Assembly: GCA_025938935.1 (NCBI GenBank)
Contig: JAPCWB010000001.1
Span: 1,116,001 to 1,180,000 of the forward strand
Direction of reading: 5' to 3'
From: Novosphingobium sp. MW5
GTDB lineage: Bacteria; Pseudomonadota; Alphaproteobacteria; Sphingomonadales; Sphingomonadaceae
DNA length: 64,000 bases
Shown here one piece after another: positions 27,210-36,178 of the stretch; position 1 is the first letter of the stretch; each line of letters opens with the position of its first letter. Under the pieces are notes generated by a model. The model was given only the letters and a program-made list of their open reading frames with translations, did no database searches and had not been told where the DNA came from. Position numbers and translations under genes: made by a program.

Positions 27210-28693
27210 ATGCTGAACCGCCGCAAATTTGTCGCATCCGGCCTTGCCGCAGGCGTTGCTGCGGGCGGTCTCCCGCGTATGGCCATGGCGGCCGAGCGGG
27301 CCGACGTGGTGATCATCGGAGCGGGTCTTTCGGGCCTCCACGCCGCCACGCTGCTTAAGGAGCAGGGCTACAAGGTCATTGTGCTCGATGCCAACAACCG
27401 CATCGGCGGGCGGGTGCATACGGTCGATACGGTGGACGGGCCGATCGATGTCGGCGCCAGCCAGATCGGGCGCGGCTATGCCCGCGTTCTCGATACCTGT
27501 CAGAAGCTGGGGCTGAAGCTGATCCCGGAAGACCGCGACCTGCTCACTTTCGGCACCTATTACCGGGGCGGCTGGGTCGACAACAAGACCTGGAATCGAA
27601 CCCGCTCAACCTGACGGTCGGCGACGAGCGCAAGATTGCGCCGATGATGATGGGCTCCACGCTGGTGTCGAAATACAATCCGCTTGCCGAAGTGGATGAA
27701 TGGCTCGACCCCAAATATGCCGAATACGACATTTCCCTGCGCGAACTGATGCGCCGCAAGGGACACAGCCAGGCCGCGATCGACCTCGCGCAGTATTCCG
27801 CGCCCGGCATCTCGATCGACGGCACATCCGTCCTGCGCATGTGGCAGGAGGATACGCGCGGCAAGATCGACCGCAAACTGGCCTCCACCGCCGCGCCGGG
27901 GCACAAAGACCACCCGTTCGGCGAGGCGAATGACCGCAACCTGATCGATGGCCTTGCCATGATCAACAATATCGAGGGCGGCTGCCAGAAGCTGCCGCTC
28001 GCCATGGCGGCCAAGCTTGGTGGTATCGTCAGGCTGAACAAGCGCGCTGCGAGCATTACCATGACCAATCGCGCCGGTACGGTAACCTGCGCCGACGGCA
28101 CCGCCTATTCCGGGCGCTTTATCATCTCGGCAATCCCCTTCACCATGCTGCGCGATGTGAAGATCACCGGGCCGGGCGGGGTGTACCAGCGCAAGGCCAT
28201 CGCCTCGATGCCCTATGCCAATACGGCGCGGCTCTACATGACGGTCGAAAAGCCGTTCTGGAAGGATGATGGCCTGCCGCCCTCTTTCTCCAGCGACGGG
28301 CCGATCGGCATGTTCTGGGGGATCGACAATCACACGGGCGAGGGACGGCACCGCGCAATGGTGGTCATGGTGGGCCAAGTGGCCGCCGCCATGTCCTCAC
28401 GCGACCGGCCAGAGGCGGAAAAGTTCATCCTTGATGAACTGGCGCGGCTGCGGCCCGCGTCTAAGGGGTTGATCCGGCTCGACACCTACAAGGACTGGGC
28501 GCGCGATCCGCTGCAGCGCGGCTGTGGTTTCAGCCTCGCGCCGGGGCATGTGAACGCCTATGCCCGGCGGATGAACGATCCCCGGGCCGTGCTGCACTTT
28601 GCCGGGGAACATACCCGGCGGCTCGATATCGGCATGGAATCGGCGATGGAAAGCGGCGAGCGCGCGGCAATCGAAATCGTGGGGCGCGGATGA
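27210..28693 (+). CDS. Tat-exported flavin amine oxidase family protein, copy 2, frame disrupted
   Basis: Joined length about 495 residues. Tat-type leader MLNRRKFVASGLAAGVAAGG, FAD motif VVIIGAGLSGLHAATLL, the NRIGGRVHTV loop, and a C-terminal FAD region (FAGEHTRRLDIGMESAMESG) just before the stop at 28693. The frame breaks near 27592: one added G in the run at 27592-27593 gives W-E-S-N-P-L-N and restores the protein. Same design as the protein at 12656-14095 but clearly diverged, so the pair may handle two different amine or ring substrates. First gene of a three-gene rightward unit. Confidence 0.85.
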
Positions 28694-29706
28694 AGCGCGC
28701 GGCGCTCCTTGTCGGCCTCATGATCGGAGCAGTTCCGGCCTCGGCTCAGGTCGCTCCGCCCGATTACGGCCGGGCAGCCAACTGGTCCGCTGCCGCCTCA
28801 GCTTTGCCCGCCGGGGCGAGCAAGCCGGCCAAGGCTCCCAAGGTCGATGTCTTCTACATCCACCCCACTACCTTCCGCAGCCCTGACGGCGCGATCAACG
28901 CCGACCCGGCGGATGCCAAGGCAAACCTGTGGGTGGACGAAAGCGCGGTGGCCCGCCAGGCCAGCGTCTTCACCGGTTGCTGCCGCGTCTATGCTCCGCG
29001 CTACCGGGCGGCGACTTACAATTCCTTCGCCGATCCGGCGAAACAGAAGGCGGCCTTTGCGCTTGCCTATACCGATATCGAGCGCGCCTTTGACCACTTC
29101 CTGAAGGTTCGCGGCAAGGGCCGCCCTTTCATCGTCGCCGGGCATAGCCAGGGCGCCTTCCATGCAGCGACCCTGCTCGAAAAGCGGATCGAGGGCACGC
29201 CGCTGCAGAAGCAGATGGTGGCGGCCTATATCGTCGGCATCAACCTGTCAGAAGGCGATTTCGGACGGCGATTCCAGCACGTCCGCCCCTGTGAAACGCC
29301 CAGCCAGACCGGCTGCGTGCTGCAATGGGAGGCAATACTTGCCGGCAGCGATGTGACCACCGCCGCCACGCGGGCGCAATCCACCTTCGTCGGCAAGTAC
29401 GGCGATCTTCCCGGCAAGCAGACCGTCTGCATCAACCCGCTGACCTTTGACGCGCGCAGGCCGACCGCGCCGGCCTCGGCGGCTCTGGGCGCGGTGCCGG
29501 GCGTTCCGGGGGCGGGTGCCATTCGGCCCCTTCTGGCGGGCAAGGTTGCAGCGCGCTGCGAACAGGGCCTGCTGGTGGTGGAGGTCGATCCGTCGCTTGA
29601 GATGAAGCCGCTGCCCGGCGGGTCGATGCATTACCATGATTTCGGCCTGTTCTGGGCCGACATTCGCGCCGATGCCCTGCGCCGGTCGAAGGCTCTTCGC
29701 CGGTGA
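28690..29706 (+). CDS. DUF3089 family exported hydrolase
   Basis: Protein of 338 residues with a signal peptide (MKRAALLVGLMIGAVPASAQ). Lipase-like alpha/beta-hydrolase core: VFYIHPTTF, then AYTDIERAFDHFL and nucleophile elbow AGHSQGAFHA (Ser about 157), with an H-D/E region near the end (GGSMHYHDFGLFW). This pattern is that of DUF3089, putative secreted lipases or esterases. Overlaps the amine oxidase stop by four bases, and its own stop is overlapped by the next gene. Probably cleaves an ester or amide in the periplasm. Confidence 0.8.
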   Translation: MKRAALLVGLMIGAVPASAQVAPPDYGRAANWSAAASALPAGASKPAKAPKVDVFYIHPTTFRSPDGAINADPADAKANLWVDESAVARQASVFTGCCRVYAPRYRAATYNSFADPAKQKAAFALAYTDIERAFDHFLKVRGKGRPFIVAGHSQGAFHAATLLEKRIEGTPLQKQMVAAYIVGINLSEGDFGRRFQHVRPCETPSQTGCVLQWEAILAGSDVTTAATRAQSTFVGKYGDLPGKQTVCINPLTFDARRPTAPASAALGAVPGVPGAGAIRPLLAGKVAARCEQGLLVVEVDPSLEMKPLPGGSMHYHDFGLFWADIRADALRRSKALRR

Positions 29707-30677
29707 AGCGCTGGCAGCGCTGGACCGGCGGCGTACTGCTGGCAGGGGCACTGGGCTGCGGTGCGTTCGTCCTAGCCGCGCGCAGCGGTTGGCTGCGGCC
29801 CGACGATGCAGATCTGCGGGCGCGCTATGGCCTGCCGAACTCGCAATTCGTGAGCGTGGGCGGGCAGGCATTGCACCTCGTCGATGAAGGCTCCGGCCCG
29901 CCGGTCATCCTTGTCCACGGCTCCTATGGCAGCCTGCGCATGTGGCGCGAGTGGGTTGACGCCCTCAAAGGCCGCCACCGGGTGATCCGCTTCGATCGGC
30001 CCGGCATGGGCCTGAGCGGACCTAGCCCGGACGCGCGCTATGACGGCAATGCAGAGGCTGAACTGATCGGCAAACTGGCCGACCACCTCGGTCTGAAGCG
30101 CTTCTCCATCGTCGGCACGTCGAGCAGCGGCGAAGGCGTTGCCCATTATGCCGCGATTCATCCCGAGCGTGTCGATGCGGTCATCCTCGCCAATATTGCC
30201 GCAGGGCCGCTGGTCATGCGCCCGCAGCAGCGTTCGGCCATGTTCAAGGCCGCCGCTTTCGTCGATCCGTGGTTCAAGGGCTGGCACACGCCGGCGCTGT
30301 GGCGCGGCGTGCTGGAAATGAACTATGCCGACAAGGCGCGCGTAACGCCCGAACTGGTGCGCGAATGGACCGATCTCAACAACCGCACCCAGGGCTGGCC
30401 GCGCAAGCCGTGGCCGGGCGGCAAGCCCTTTGCCGGGACGCCGGCGGACCTGAAAGCGATCACCGCGCCAACCTTGCTGCTGTGGTCGGACGGCGATCCC
30501 GAAACACCGGTCGAGGATGACGGCCAGCGCGCGCTCGCCTTGCTCGCCGCCAAGGACAAGGCGCTGGTCACCGTGCCGAACTGCGGCCACATGATGCCGC
30601 AGGAATGCGGAGAGCGCAGCGCCGGTCCAGCGAAAGCTTTCCTCGACCGCGTGCACTTCGCCGCGGACAAGCGCTGA
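29703..30677 (+). CDS. Membrane-anchored alpha/beta hydrolase, classical triad
   Basis: Protein of 324 residues with an N-terminal hydrophobic segment (about residues 8-26) that may be an anchor or signal. HG oxyanion motif (LVHGSYGS), FDRPGMGLSG, elbow GTSSSGEG, acid in WSDGDPETP and base in PNCGHMMPQE, so a complete triad. GTG start 29703 overlaps the preceding stop. Closest in this window to the hydrolase at 36175-37143 (same leader style). Last gene of its unit; the stop is one base from the convergent MFS stop. Confidence 0.82.
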   Translation: MKRWQRWTGGVLLAGALGCGAFVLAARSGWLRPDDADLRARYGLPNSQFVSVGGQALHLVDEGSGPPVILVHGSYGSLRMWREWVDALKGRHRVIRFDRPGMGLSGPSPDARYDGNAEAELIGKLADHLGLKRFSIVGTSSSGEGVAHYAAIHPERVDAVILANIAAGPLVMRPQQRSAMFKAAAFVDPWFKGWHTPALWRGVLEMNYADKARVTPELVREWTDLNNRTQGWPRKPWPGGKPFAGTPADLKAITAPTLLLWSDGDPETPVEDDGQRALALLAAKDKALVTVPNCGHMMPQECGERSAGPAKAFLDRVHFAADKR

Positions 30678-30678
30678 G

Positions 30679-32046
30679 TCAGACCCTTTCGCTCGCGTCC
30701 TTCTCAGCCGCTTCGCGCGCGGCGTTGAGTTTTGCCTCGTCGAGATCGTAGCGCCAGATGAAGGCGGCGTTGATCGCGTATATCGCCGCTGGAAGCACCG
30801 CGAAACCCAACTTCAATGCCAGCACGGCGCTTGGCGGCTGCTCGACGATCTTGCCGCCAAATGTCGGCACATAGTGGAACGCCTTGAGGAACAGGCCGAG
30901 CACGGCCACGCCCAGAGCGAAGCTCACCTTCTCGATCACCGCGACGGTGGAGGACAGCAGCCCTTCGCGTCCTTCGCCGGTGATGAACCGGTCATAGGCC
31001 TGGGTATCTCCCAGCATCGAGATCGACATGAGGATGATGCCGCCCGAACCGGCACCGCTCAGCAGGCCGCGCGCGACAATCCCCAGCGTGGAAATGTCGC
31101 GCGTCGCGGTCAGCCAGGACAGCGCGCCAAGAGAAAACAGCACTACGCCGAACAGGTAGGTCGTCCGCTTGCCCTGCGCCCGGCTGAGCCGCACCCAGAG
31201 CGGCAGGCTGAGCGCCTGAACGACGTTCTGCGTGACGGCGAGAATGATCTGCCCGCGATAGCCGACGCCCAGCACGTTGAGCAGGTATAGCACCCCGCAA
31301 GAGGCGATCGAGGCGAAGGCGAGGAACTGGAACACCTTGGCCCCCAGCAGCAGCATGTAGGGCCGGTTGCTGACAATGGCGCGCAGTTGCCCCAGCGTGG
31401 GCATATGCTGGCCCGCACGCGGCGCGGCCCCTTGTGTGACCGGCACGGCCAGCGCGGTTGCCGTCATGGCCCCGCCGATGATCAGCGCCATGACCAGGCC
31501 CATGGTGGCATAGCCTTCCGCCCCGCCGCCGCCCCGCTGGATCAGCGCCGCCGTTCCGGCCATCGACAGCAGCTGACCGGCGGAAACGAACAGCGTACGC
31601 CAGGACAGCAGCCGCGTGCGTTCGTGGAACCCGTCGGTCAGCTCTGCGGGCAGCGCCATGTAGGGCACGTTGAACAGCGAATACGCGAGGCTGTAGAGCA
31701 GCAGCGCCGCGATCATGTAGATCGTGATCGCCCCCTGGCTGAGCTCTGGCGGGGAGAAGATCATCAGGAAGCTTGCCGCCGAAAGCACGCCGCCGGCCAG
31801 CAGCCACGGCTTGCGGCGGCCCCAGCGCGAGCGCGTCCGGTCGCTCATCGCGCCGACGCCGAGGTCGATCAGCGCGTCGAACAGCTTGGACACCATCAGC
31901 AGGAAGCCCGCGATCTCTGGCGACTGGCCCAGCACGGTCGACATGAAGGCCGGGTAATAGGCCGTGACCGCATTGAGCATGATCGACACGCCCACCGTGC
32001 CGATGCTGAAACCAAGGCAGGTCTTGAGGCTGAGGCGTTCGGTCAT
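30679..32046 (-). CDS. MFS transporter, GPH (glycoside-pentoside-hexuronide:cation) type
   Basis: Protein of 455 residues, about twelve hydrophobic helices. Shows the GPH signature after helix 2 (DALIDLGVGAMSDRTRSRWGRRKPW), a DRTR-x-WGRR loop that distinguishes this cation-symport group. Overlaps the odd hydrolase stop by four bases (ATGA at 32043-32046). Likely imports or exports an island substrate or intermediate; GPH carriers are not restricted to sugars in sphingomonads. No frame problem here. Confidence 0.9.
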   Translation of the reverse strand: MTERLSLKTCLGFSIGTVGVSIMLNAVTAYYPAFMSTVLGQSPEIAGFLLMVSKLFDALIDLGVGAMSDRTRSRWGRRKPWLLAGGVLSAASFLMIFSPPELSQGAITIYMIAALLLYSLAYSLFNVPYMALPAELTDGFHERTRLLSWRTLFVSAGQLLSMAGTAALIQRGGGGAEGYATMGLVMALIIGGAMTATALAVPVTQGAAPRAGQHMPTLGQLRAIVSNRPYMLLLGAKVFQFLAFASIASCGVLYLLNVLGVGYRGQIILAVTQNVVQALSLPLWVRLSRAQGKRTTYLFGVVLFSLGALSWLTATRDISTLGIVARGLLSGAGSGGIILMSISMLGDTQAYDRFITGEGREGLLSSTVAVIEKVSFALGVAVLGLFLKAFHYVPTFGGKIVEQPPSAVLALKLGFAVLPAAIYAINAAFIWRYDLDEAKLNAAREAAEKDASERV

Positions 32047-32879
32047 GTCGTTTCCTTGAGGAAGGAGGCAATGGTCTGCGCCTTGGGGGCATCGCCAGCC
32101 GGAACCGTGGCGGCGCGGCCATCGGGCAAGAGGTCCAGCGCGGTGGCGACCGAGGCGTTGAGCAGGGCGAGCTCGTTTTCGGGCTTCAGCAGGAGGACCG
32201 GCGCGGCAATAGCGGGCATCCGCTCGAAGGCGCGGTAACGGAAGGCGGCAAGGTAGGGCAGCGGATAGGTATCGAGCGCTTTCAGCACGTCGAGCGTGAT
32301 CCGGTGGAGCACTTCCGGCGGCGGCATCACGCCGCCCAGCCGCGTCTCCGGCCCCTTCTTGAAGTGGGGGAAGTAGAGCGCCTGGTCGCGGCAGAAATTG
32401 AACGCCCAGATCAGGTGGCGGCCATATTCGTCCGGCTCTACGGTAGGAGCATAGTTGGCGATCACCTCCTCGCGGAAGTCGTCCGGATATTCGGTAATCC
32501 CGTCGAGGATCAGGCTGCCCGTCGTCTCAGGGAAAGCGGCGGCAAATTCGCAGGCGATGCGCGCGCCGGTGTGAGTACCGTAAAGGTTCACCCGCCCGTG
32601 GCCGAGCGCCTCGCAGAGGCGGCGCATAGATCCGGCGAAATAGGGGATGTCAGGGGCATCTTCGGCAGGTGTGGGGGAATCGCCGTTGCCCAGCGTATCG
32701 GGCGCGATGATCTCGCCCGCGTAACCCGCCTCGCGCAGGGCGAGCATTAGCCCCTGCATGAACCACGAGGACGCGGGCGAGGCGTGGAACAGCAGCAGCG
32801 GCAGGCCCGCCCCGCTCGCGGGCAGGCGGCGCAGGTGCAGTTGCCCCTCGGCAAGGCGCACAAAGGCTCGTTCGATCAT
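32043..32879 (-). CDS. Alpha/beta-fold hydrolase-like protein with GxHTG elbow, copy 2
   Basis: Protein of 278 residues. Alpha/beta-hydrolase fold with FHASPASS oxyanion region and APDTLGNGDS. The nucleophile elbow is GTHTG (about 101-105) with histidine at the nucleophile position. No histidine near the C-terminus (VPAGDAPKAQT) where the base should be. Start 32879 is chosen because the longer frame runs through the divergent promoter; ribosome signal modest. Most like the protein at 55224-56057 (shared FC-x-x-Q-x-L-x-x-P and GG-x-x-PPPE segments). Coupled to an MFS carrier gene. Confidence 0.8.
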   Translation of the reverse strand: MIERAFVRLAEGQLHLRRLPASGAGLPLLLFHASPASSWFMQGLMLALREAGYAGEIIAPDTLGNGDSPTPAEDAPDIPYFAGSMRRLCEALGHGRVNLYGTHTGARIACEFAAAFPETTGSLILDGITEYPDDFREEVIANYAPTVEPDEYGRHLIWAFNFCRDQALYFPHFKKGPETRLGGVMPPPEVLHRITLDVLKALDTYPLPYLAAFRYRAFERMPAIAAPVLLLKPENELALLNASVATALDLLPDGRAATVPAGDAPKAQTIASFLKETT

Positions 32880-32951
32880 GCGGCGTTTTCTCCCACGCTC
32901 AGGGGTGAGGCTATCGGAAGGGCGCGCAGGCGATGGTCTCCCGCGCCGCCT

Positions 32952-32966
32952 GTCCATCAGGCGGAT
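32952..32966. promoter_or_regulatory. Candidate IclR operator (divergent promoter)
   Basis: GTCCATCAGGCGGAT matches 11 of 15 positions of the reference palindrome; 73 bases from the hydrolase start (32879) and 53 from the M24 gene start (33019). Confidence 0.45.
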
Positions 32967-33018
32967 AGCTGCGCGGCGCTCGCGGCCAGCGGCGTGAAGG
33001 CGGCGTGATAGTGCGGCC

Positions 33019-34317
33019 ATGGCAGTCACCGGCTTCCCCGACGACGAATCGCTCCACGCAGCCCTGATGCGCGAAGGGCCGATGAATCTGCCGCGCGCCA
33101 TCGCCGTGATGGAGCAGCACGGGCTTGACGGGCTGGTGCTGGGCAGGCCGGAGAACGTGTTCCACGCGCTCGGTCACTGGCCGGTGATTGCGCGCACCCG
33201 GACGGGTCAGCCGCCCAGCGTGTTTGCCGTGCTCACGCGTGAGCGCCCTGGAGAGTGGGGCTTGGTCAGCAGCCGGTTCCTCTATTATTACACCTGGGCC
33301 GATGGCCGCAGCCGCGGCGATGTCCAGCCGTGGCTCTATGGCGAGCTTGGCGATGGCGGCGACCTGACCTCCATCGCGCCGTTTCCGATGTGCAGCGATG
33401 CGGGGGAAGTGCCGCTCAGCCCGCTCGAACAGCACCGCGCTGGCGAGCTTGCACGGGTGGCACCGCCGCGGGCCAGCCTTCGCGATGCCGGGGCGGCGCT
33501 CGTCGCGGCGCTGCGCGGGATGGGGCTGTGGACCAGCGGCCGCGTCGGGTTCGACGATCCGGTGATCGCCCGCGTCATGGCGCACCACGATCACCCCGGA
33601 CACGCCGTTCCAGCCGACAACATCGTGCGCGAGATCCGGCTGGTGAAATCGCCGCTGGAGCAGGCCTTGATGGCCCGCGCGGCAGAGGCGAATGTCGGCG
33701 CCATGCTGGCCACAGCGCAGGCTGCGAGGGCCGGGGCGCGGCACTGCGATTTGCAGCAACTATTCCGCATCGAAGCCGCCAAGCGCGGCAACACCTCTGT
33801 CTTCCTCAACGTCGACCGTGCCTCGACGCAAGGATCGCTGGCGAAAATTGCCGACGGGCAGACCCTGTTCCTCGACGCAGTGAGCCATTTCCAGAACTAT
33901 CACGGCGATTTCGCCCGCACGCTTTTCGTTGGCGATCCACCCAAGTGCGCCCGCCGCGCAGCTGAGGCTTCGGGCATGGCCTGGCACGCCGTGCGCGAAC
34001 ACCTGCGCCCGGGTCTACGCTACTCCGAGATCATTGCCATCGGCCAGAAGGCCGTGCGCGGTGCGGGCTATCACACCAACATCGGCTTTGGCCCCCACTC
34101 GGTTGGCCTCGCCCATACCGACGAGCCGGGCGAGGACCACGGCGGCTTCTGGCGCAAGCCGGACCTGGTGCTGGAAGAAGGCATGGTGGTGTCGATCGAC
34201 TGCCCGGTGCTCGATACCGGCATCGGCGGTTCGGCGCATTGCGAGGACCTCATGCTGATTACCAGCGACGGGGCGCGCTGCATCCATTCGGAACATGAAA
34301 CGGTGATCGTGATATGA
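33019..34317 (+). CDS. M24 family metallopeptidase (Xaa-Pro aminopeptidase / creatinase-like)
   Basis: Protein of 432 residues. N-terminal creatinase-type domain (to about 190), then the pita-bread catalytic domain. All five metal-ligand positions can be seen: FLDAVSHFQNYHGDFART (two Asp), GPHSVGLAHTDEP (His), LEEGMVVSIDCP (Glu) and AHCEDLMLIT (Glu). Members are proline aminopeptidases, creatinases, or lyases and hydrolases of small C-N compounds. The ribosome signal before 33019 is weak, so an inner start (33067) is possible. First gene of the M24-LLM-LLM-hydrolase unit. In this setting C-N bond hydrolysis of a pathway intermediate is plausible. Confidence 0.85.
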   Translation: MAVTGFPDDESLHAALMREGPMNLPRAIAVMEQHGLDGLVLGRPENVFHALGHWPVIARTRTGQPPSVFAVLTRERPGEWGLVSSRFLYYYTWADGRSRGDVQPWLYGELGDGGDLTSIAPFPMCSDAGEVPLSPLEQHRAGELARVAPPRASLRDAGAALVAALRGMGLWTSGRVGFDDPVIARVMAHHDHPGHAVPADNIVREIRLVKSPLEQALMARAAEANVGAMLATAQAARAGARHCDLQQLFRIEAAKRGNTSVFLNVDRASTQGSLAKIADGQTLFLDAVSHFQNYHGDFARTLFVGDPPKCARRAAEASGMAWHAVREHLRPGLRYSEIIAIGQKAVRGAGYHTNIGFGPHSVGLAHTDEPGEDHGGFWRKPDLVLEEGMVVSIDCPVLDTGIGGSAHCEDLMLITSDGARCIHSEHETVIVI

Positions 34318-35000
34318 CCCAGACACTTCGTACCGCCACGGTTGCCGACCGGCGGATGAACGACGCGGCCTATGCTGCCGAGGTGCTCGATGCGGCCGAA
34401 GCGGCGGGTCTCGATTTCCTCGTGCTCGGGCGCGAGGGCGAACTGCCCTTCGATCCGCTGGTACTCGCCGCCCGGGCCGCGCCTCGGGTGACAAATATGG
34501 GCATTGTCGCCTGCGTGCCTATGAGCCTGTCGCACCCATTCCACGTGGCCCGCGCGCTTTCGGCGATCGACTTCCTGAGCGGCGGCAAGTCCGGCTGGGC
34601 TCCCGTTGCGGCAGGCGCGCCTGCCGGCATGGCCGAGGACATGGTCCGCGCGGCGCAGGCGCTGTGGGATGGCTGGGGAGCCGATTGCCTCGTGATCGAC
34701 AAGGCCAGTGGGCATTACCTCGACTCGGCCAAGGTCAAGGTGCCGAATTACGAGGGACCGTTCTTCAAGGTCGCCGGACCGGTCAACGCCATGCGCCCGC
34801 CGCAGGGCCATCCGCTGCTGGTGCGGCTGCCGGGGGCGATTCCGGGCATCGCGGAGGTCGATGTCGAGATCGGCGCGGGGGCCGGGCATATCGACCTCAG
34901 CGATCCGCTGGCCGAACTTTCAACGCTCGCAAAGGCCGAAACGCGCGGGGAGGCAGCCACCCTGCGCGCCCGCGTCGGGCTTTCGGAGGTACTGGCATGA
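34314..35000 (+). CDS. Short LLM-class flavin monooxygenase-like protein
   Basis: Protein of 228 residues resembling the N-terminal half of NtaA/SnaA/DszA-type bacterial-luciferase-like monooxygenases (ALSAIDFLSGGKSGWAPV; AQALWDGWGADCLVIDKASG; PNYEGPFFKVAGPVNAMRPPQGHPLLV). It stops soon after the HPLLV segment, so the C-terminal half of the barrel is missing compared with the usual 430 or so residues. No frame evidence for a lost tail: the next gene starts at its stop. Overlaps both neighbours by four bases. May pair with the adjacent LLM protein, which lacks exactly the segment retained here. Confidence 0.7.
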   Translation: MTQTLRTATVADRRMNDAAYAAEVLDAAEAAGLDFLVLGREGELPFDPLVLAARAAPRVTNMGIVACVPMSLSHPFHVARALSAIDFLSGGKSGWAPVAAGAPAGMAEDMVRAAQALWDGWGADCLVIDKASGHYLDSAKVKVPNYEGPFFKVAGPVNAMRPPQGHPLLVRLPGAIPGIAEVDVEIGAGAGHIDLSDPLAELSTLAKAETRGEAATLRARVGLSEVLA

Positions 35001-36178
35001 CCGCGCAGATCCACCTTTGGGCCTTCCTGCAAGGCATCGGCCATTATCCCAGCGGTTGGCGGCATGACGGTGCCGATCCGGCGGGCGTCTTTACCATGGA
35101 CTATTACCGCAAGGTCGGCCTGCTGGCCGAGCGCGGGATGATCGATGCCATCGTTTACGGTGACCAGCTGCAATCGCGCGGCGCTGGCGGGCGCACGCCC
35201 GAACGGCTCGCCATGCCGACGCTCGATCCGGTCAGCCTGCTGGCGGCGATCGGCTCGGTCACGCAGCACATCGGGCTCGTTGCGACAGTGTCGACGACTT
35301 ACAACGACGTGCCCGAGCTGGTCGAACGCTTCGGCACGCTCAATCGCATTACCGGCGGGCGTGCGGGCTGGAACATCGTCACCACCGCGCATCCCTCGAC
35401 CGCACCCAACTTCGGGCAGGAGGAGCTGCCGGAAAAGGGCCTGCGCTATGCCCATGCCAAGGATGTCGTCAGCCAGTGCTGCGAGGCATGGGACGCGGCG
35501 AGCCGCCCGGTACTCGTCCAGGCGGGCCAGTCCGGCGACGGACGCGATTTCGCGGCCCGCACGGCCGAGGCGATCTTCTGCCCGGCAGCGACCATCGAGG
35601 CCGGAATCGCCTTCCGATCCGACCTGCGCCAGCGCATCGCCGAGGTTGGCCGCGATCCCGATGGGGTGCGGATCATGCCGGGACTGTCCTTCATCCTCGC
35701 CGAAAGCGAGGCGGCGGCGATTTCCAAGGATGAGGCCCTGCTGGCGCTCGCGGACGAGGCGCTGTGCATCGAATATCTCTCTGAATCGCTGTGCTTTGAC
35801 CTGACACCCTTCGATCCTGCCGGCTCGATTCCGGAAGCTGAAATCCTCGCCGGGACCCTGCTGCCCCGGGAGGACATTGCCCGCGTTCTTGCCGGGCCGG
35901 TGAGCGAAGGGCTCAGCCTTGGCGCTTTTGCCGCGCGCTATGTGCGAACGCCGCGCGGGCACCACGTTTTCCGCGGTACGCCGCAGAAGATGGCGGACAT
36001 GATGATTGAATGGATCGACGCAGGGGCCTGCGATGGCTTCACCCTGCAACCGGCCTATATGCCGGGCGAACTCGCGCTGTTCGTCGATCAGGTCGTGCCG
36101 ATCCTGCAGGAACGCGGGCGGCTGCGGACAAGCTATCCGGGAACGAGCCTGCGCGCGACACTGGGCCTGCCCGAATGA
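34997..36178 (+). CDS. LLM-class flavin-dependent monooxygenase (NtaA/SnaA/DszA family)
   Basis: Protein of 393 residues. Family start (IHLWAFLQGIGHYPSGWRH), VYGDQL, GRAGWNIVTTAHPS, RPVLVQAGQSGDG and C-terminal DGFTL. Members use reduced FMN and oxygen to attack C-N, C-S or ring carbons (nitrilotriacetate, pristinamycin, dibenzothiophene sulfone). Odd point: after CCEAWDA the sequence jumps directly to SRPVLVQAG; relatives have about 45 more residues there (the DW...RY...GPL...SPQG part), and the preceding short LLM protein carries them. Needs a flavin reductase, which I do not see in the window. Confidence 0.82.
   Translation: MTAQIHLWAFLQGIGHYPSGWRHDGADPAGVFTMDYYRKVGLLAERGMIDAIVYGDQLQSRGAGGRTPERLAMPTLDPVSLLAAIGSVTQHIGLVATVSTTYNDVPELVERFGTLNRITGGRAGWNIVTTAHPSTAPNFGQEELPEKGLRYAHAKDVVSQCCEAWDAASRPVLVQAGQSGDGRDFAARTAEAIFCPAATIEAGIAFRSDLRQRIAEVGRDPDGVRIMPGLSFILAESEAAAISKDEALLALADEALCIEYLSESLCFDLTPFDPAGSIPEAEILAGTLLPREDIARVLAGPVSEGLSLGAFAARYVRTPRGHHVFRGTPQKMADMMIEWIDAGACDGFTLQPAYMPGELALFVDQVVPILQERGRLRTSYPGTSLRATLGLPE

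Noticed and set aside
33019-34317. General proline aminopeptidase unrelated to the island
   Set aside because: The fold allows it, but position at the head of an LLM monooxygenase unit with a candidate IclR site upstream favours a pathway role. Kept as M24 family without a specific name.
34314-36178. Frameshifted single LLM gene rather than two genes
   Set aside because: The second gene has its own family N-terminus (IHLWAFLQGIGHYP) and a coupled start, and the first has no C-terminal half in any frame.
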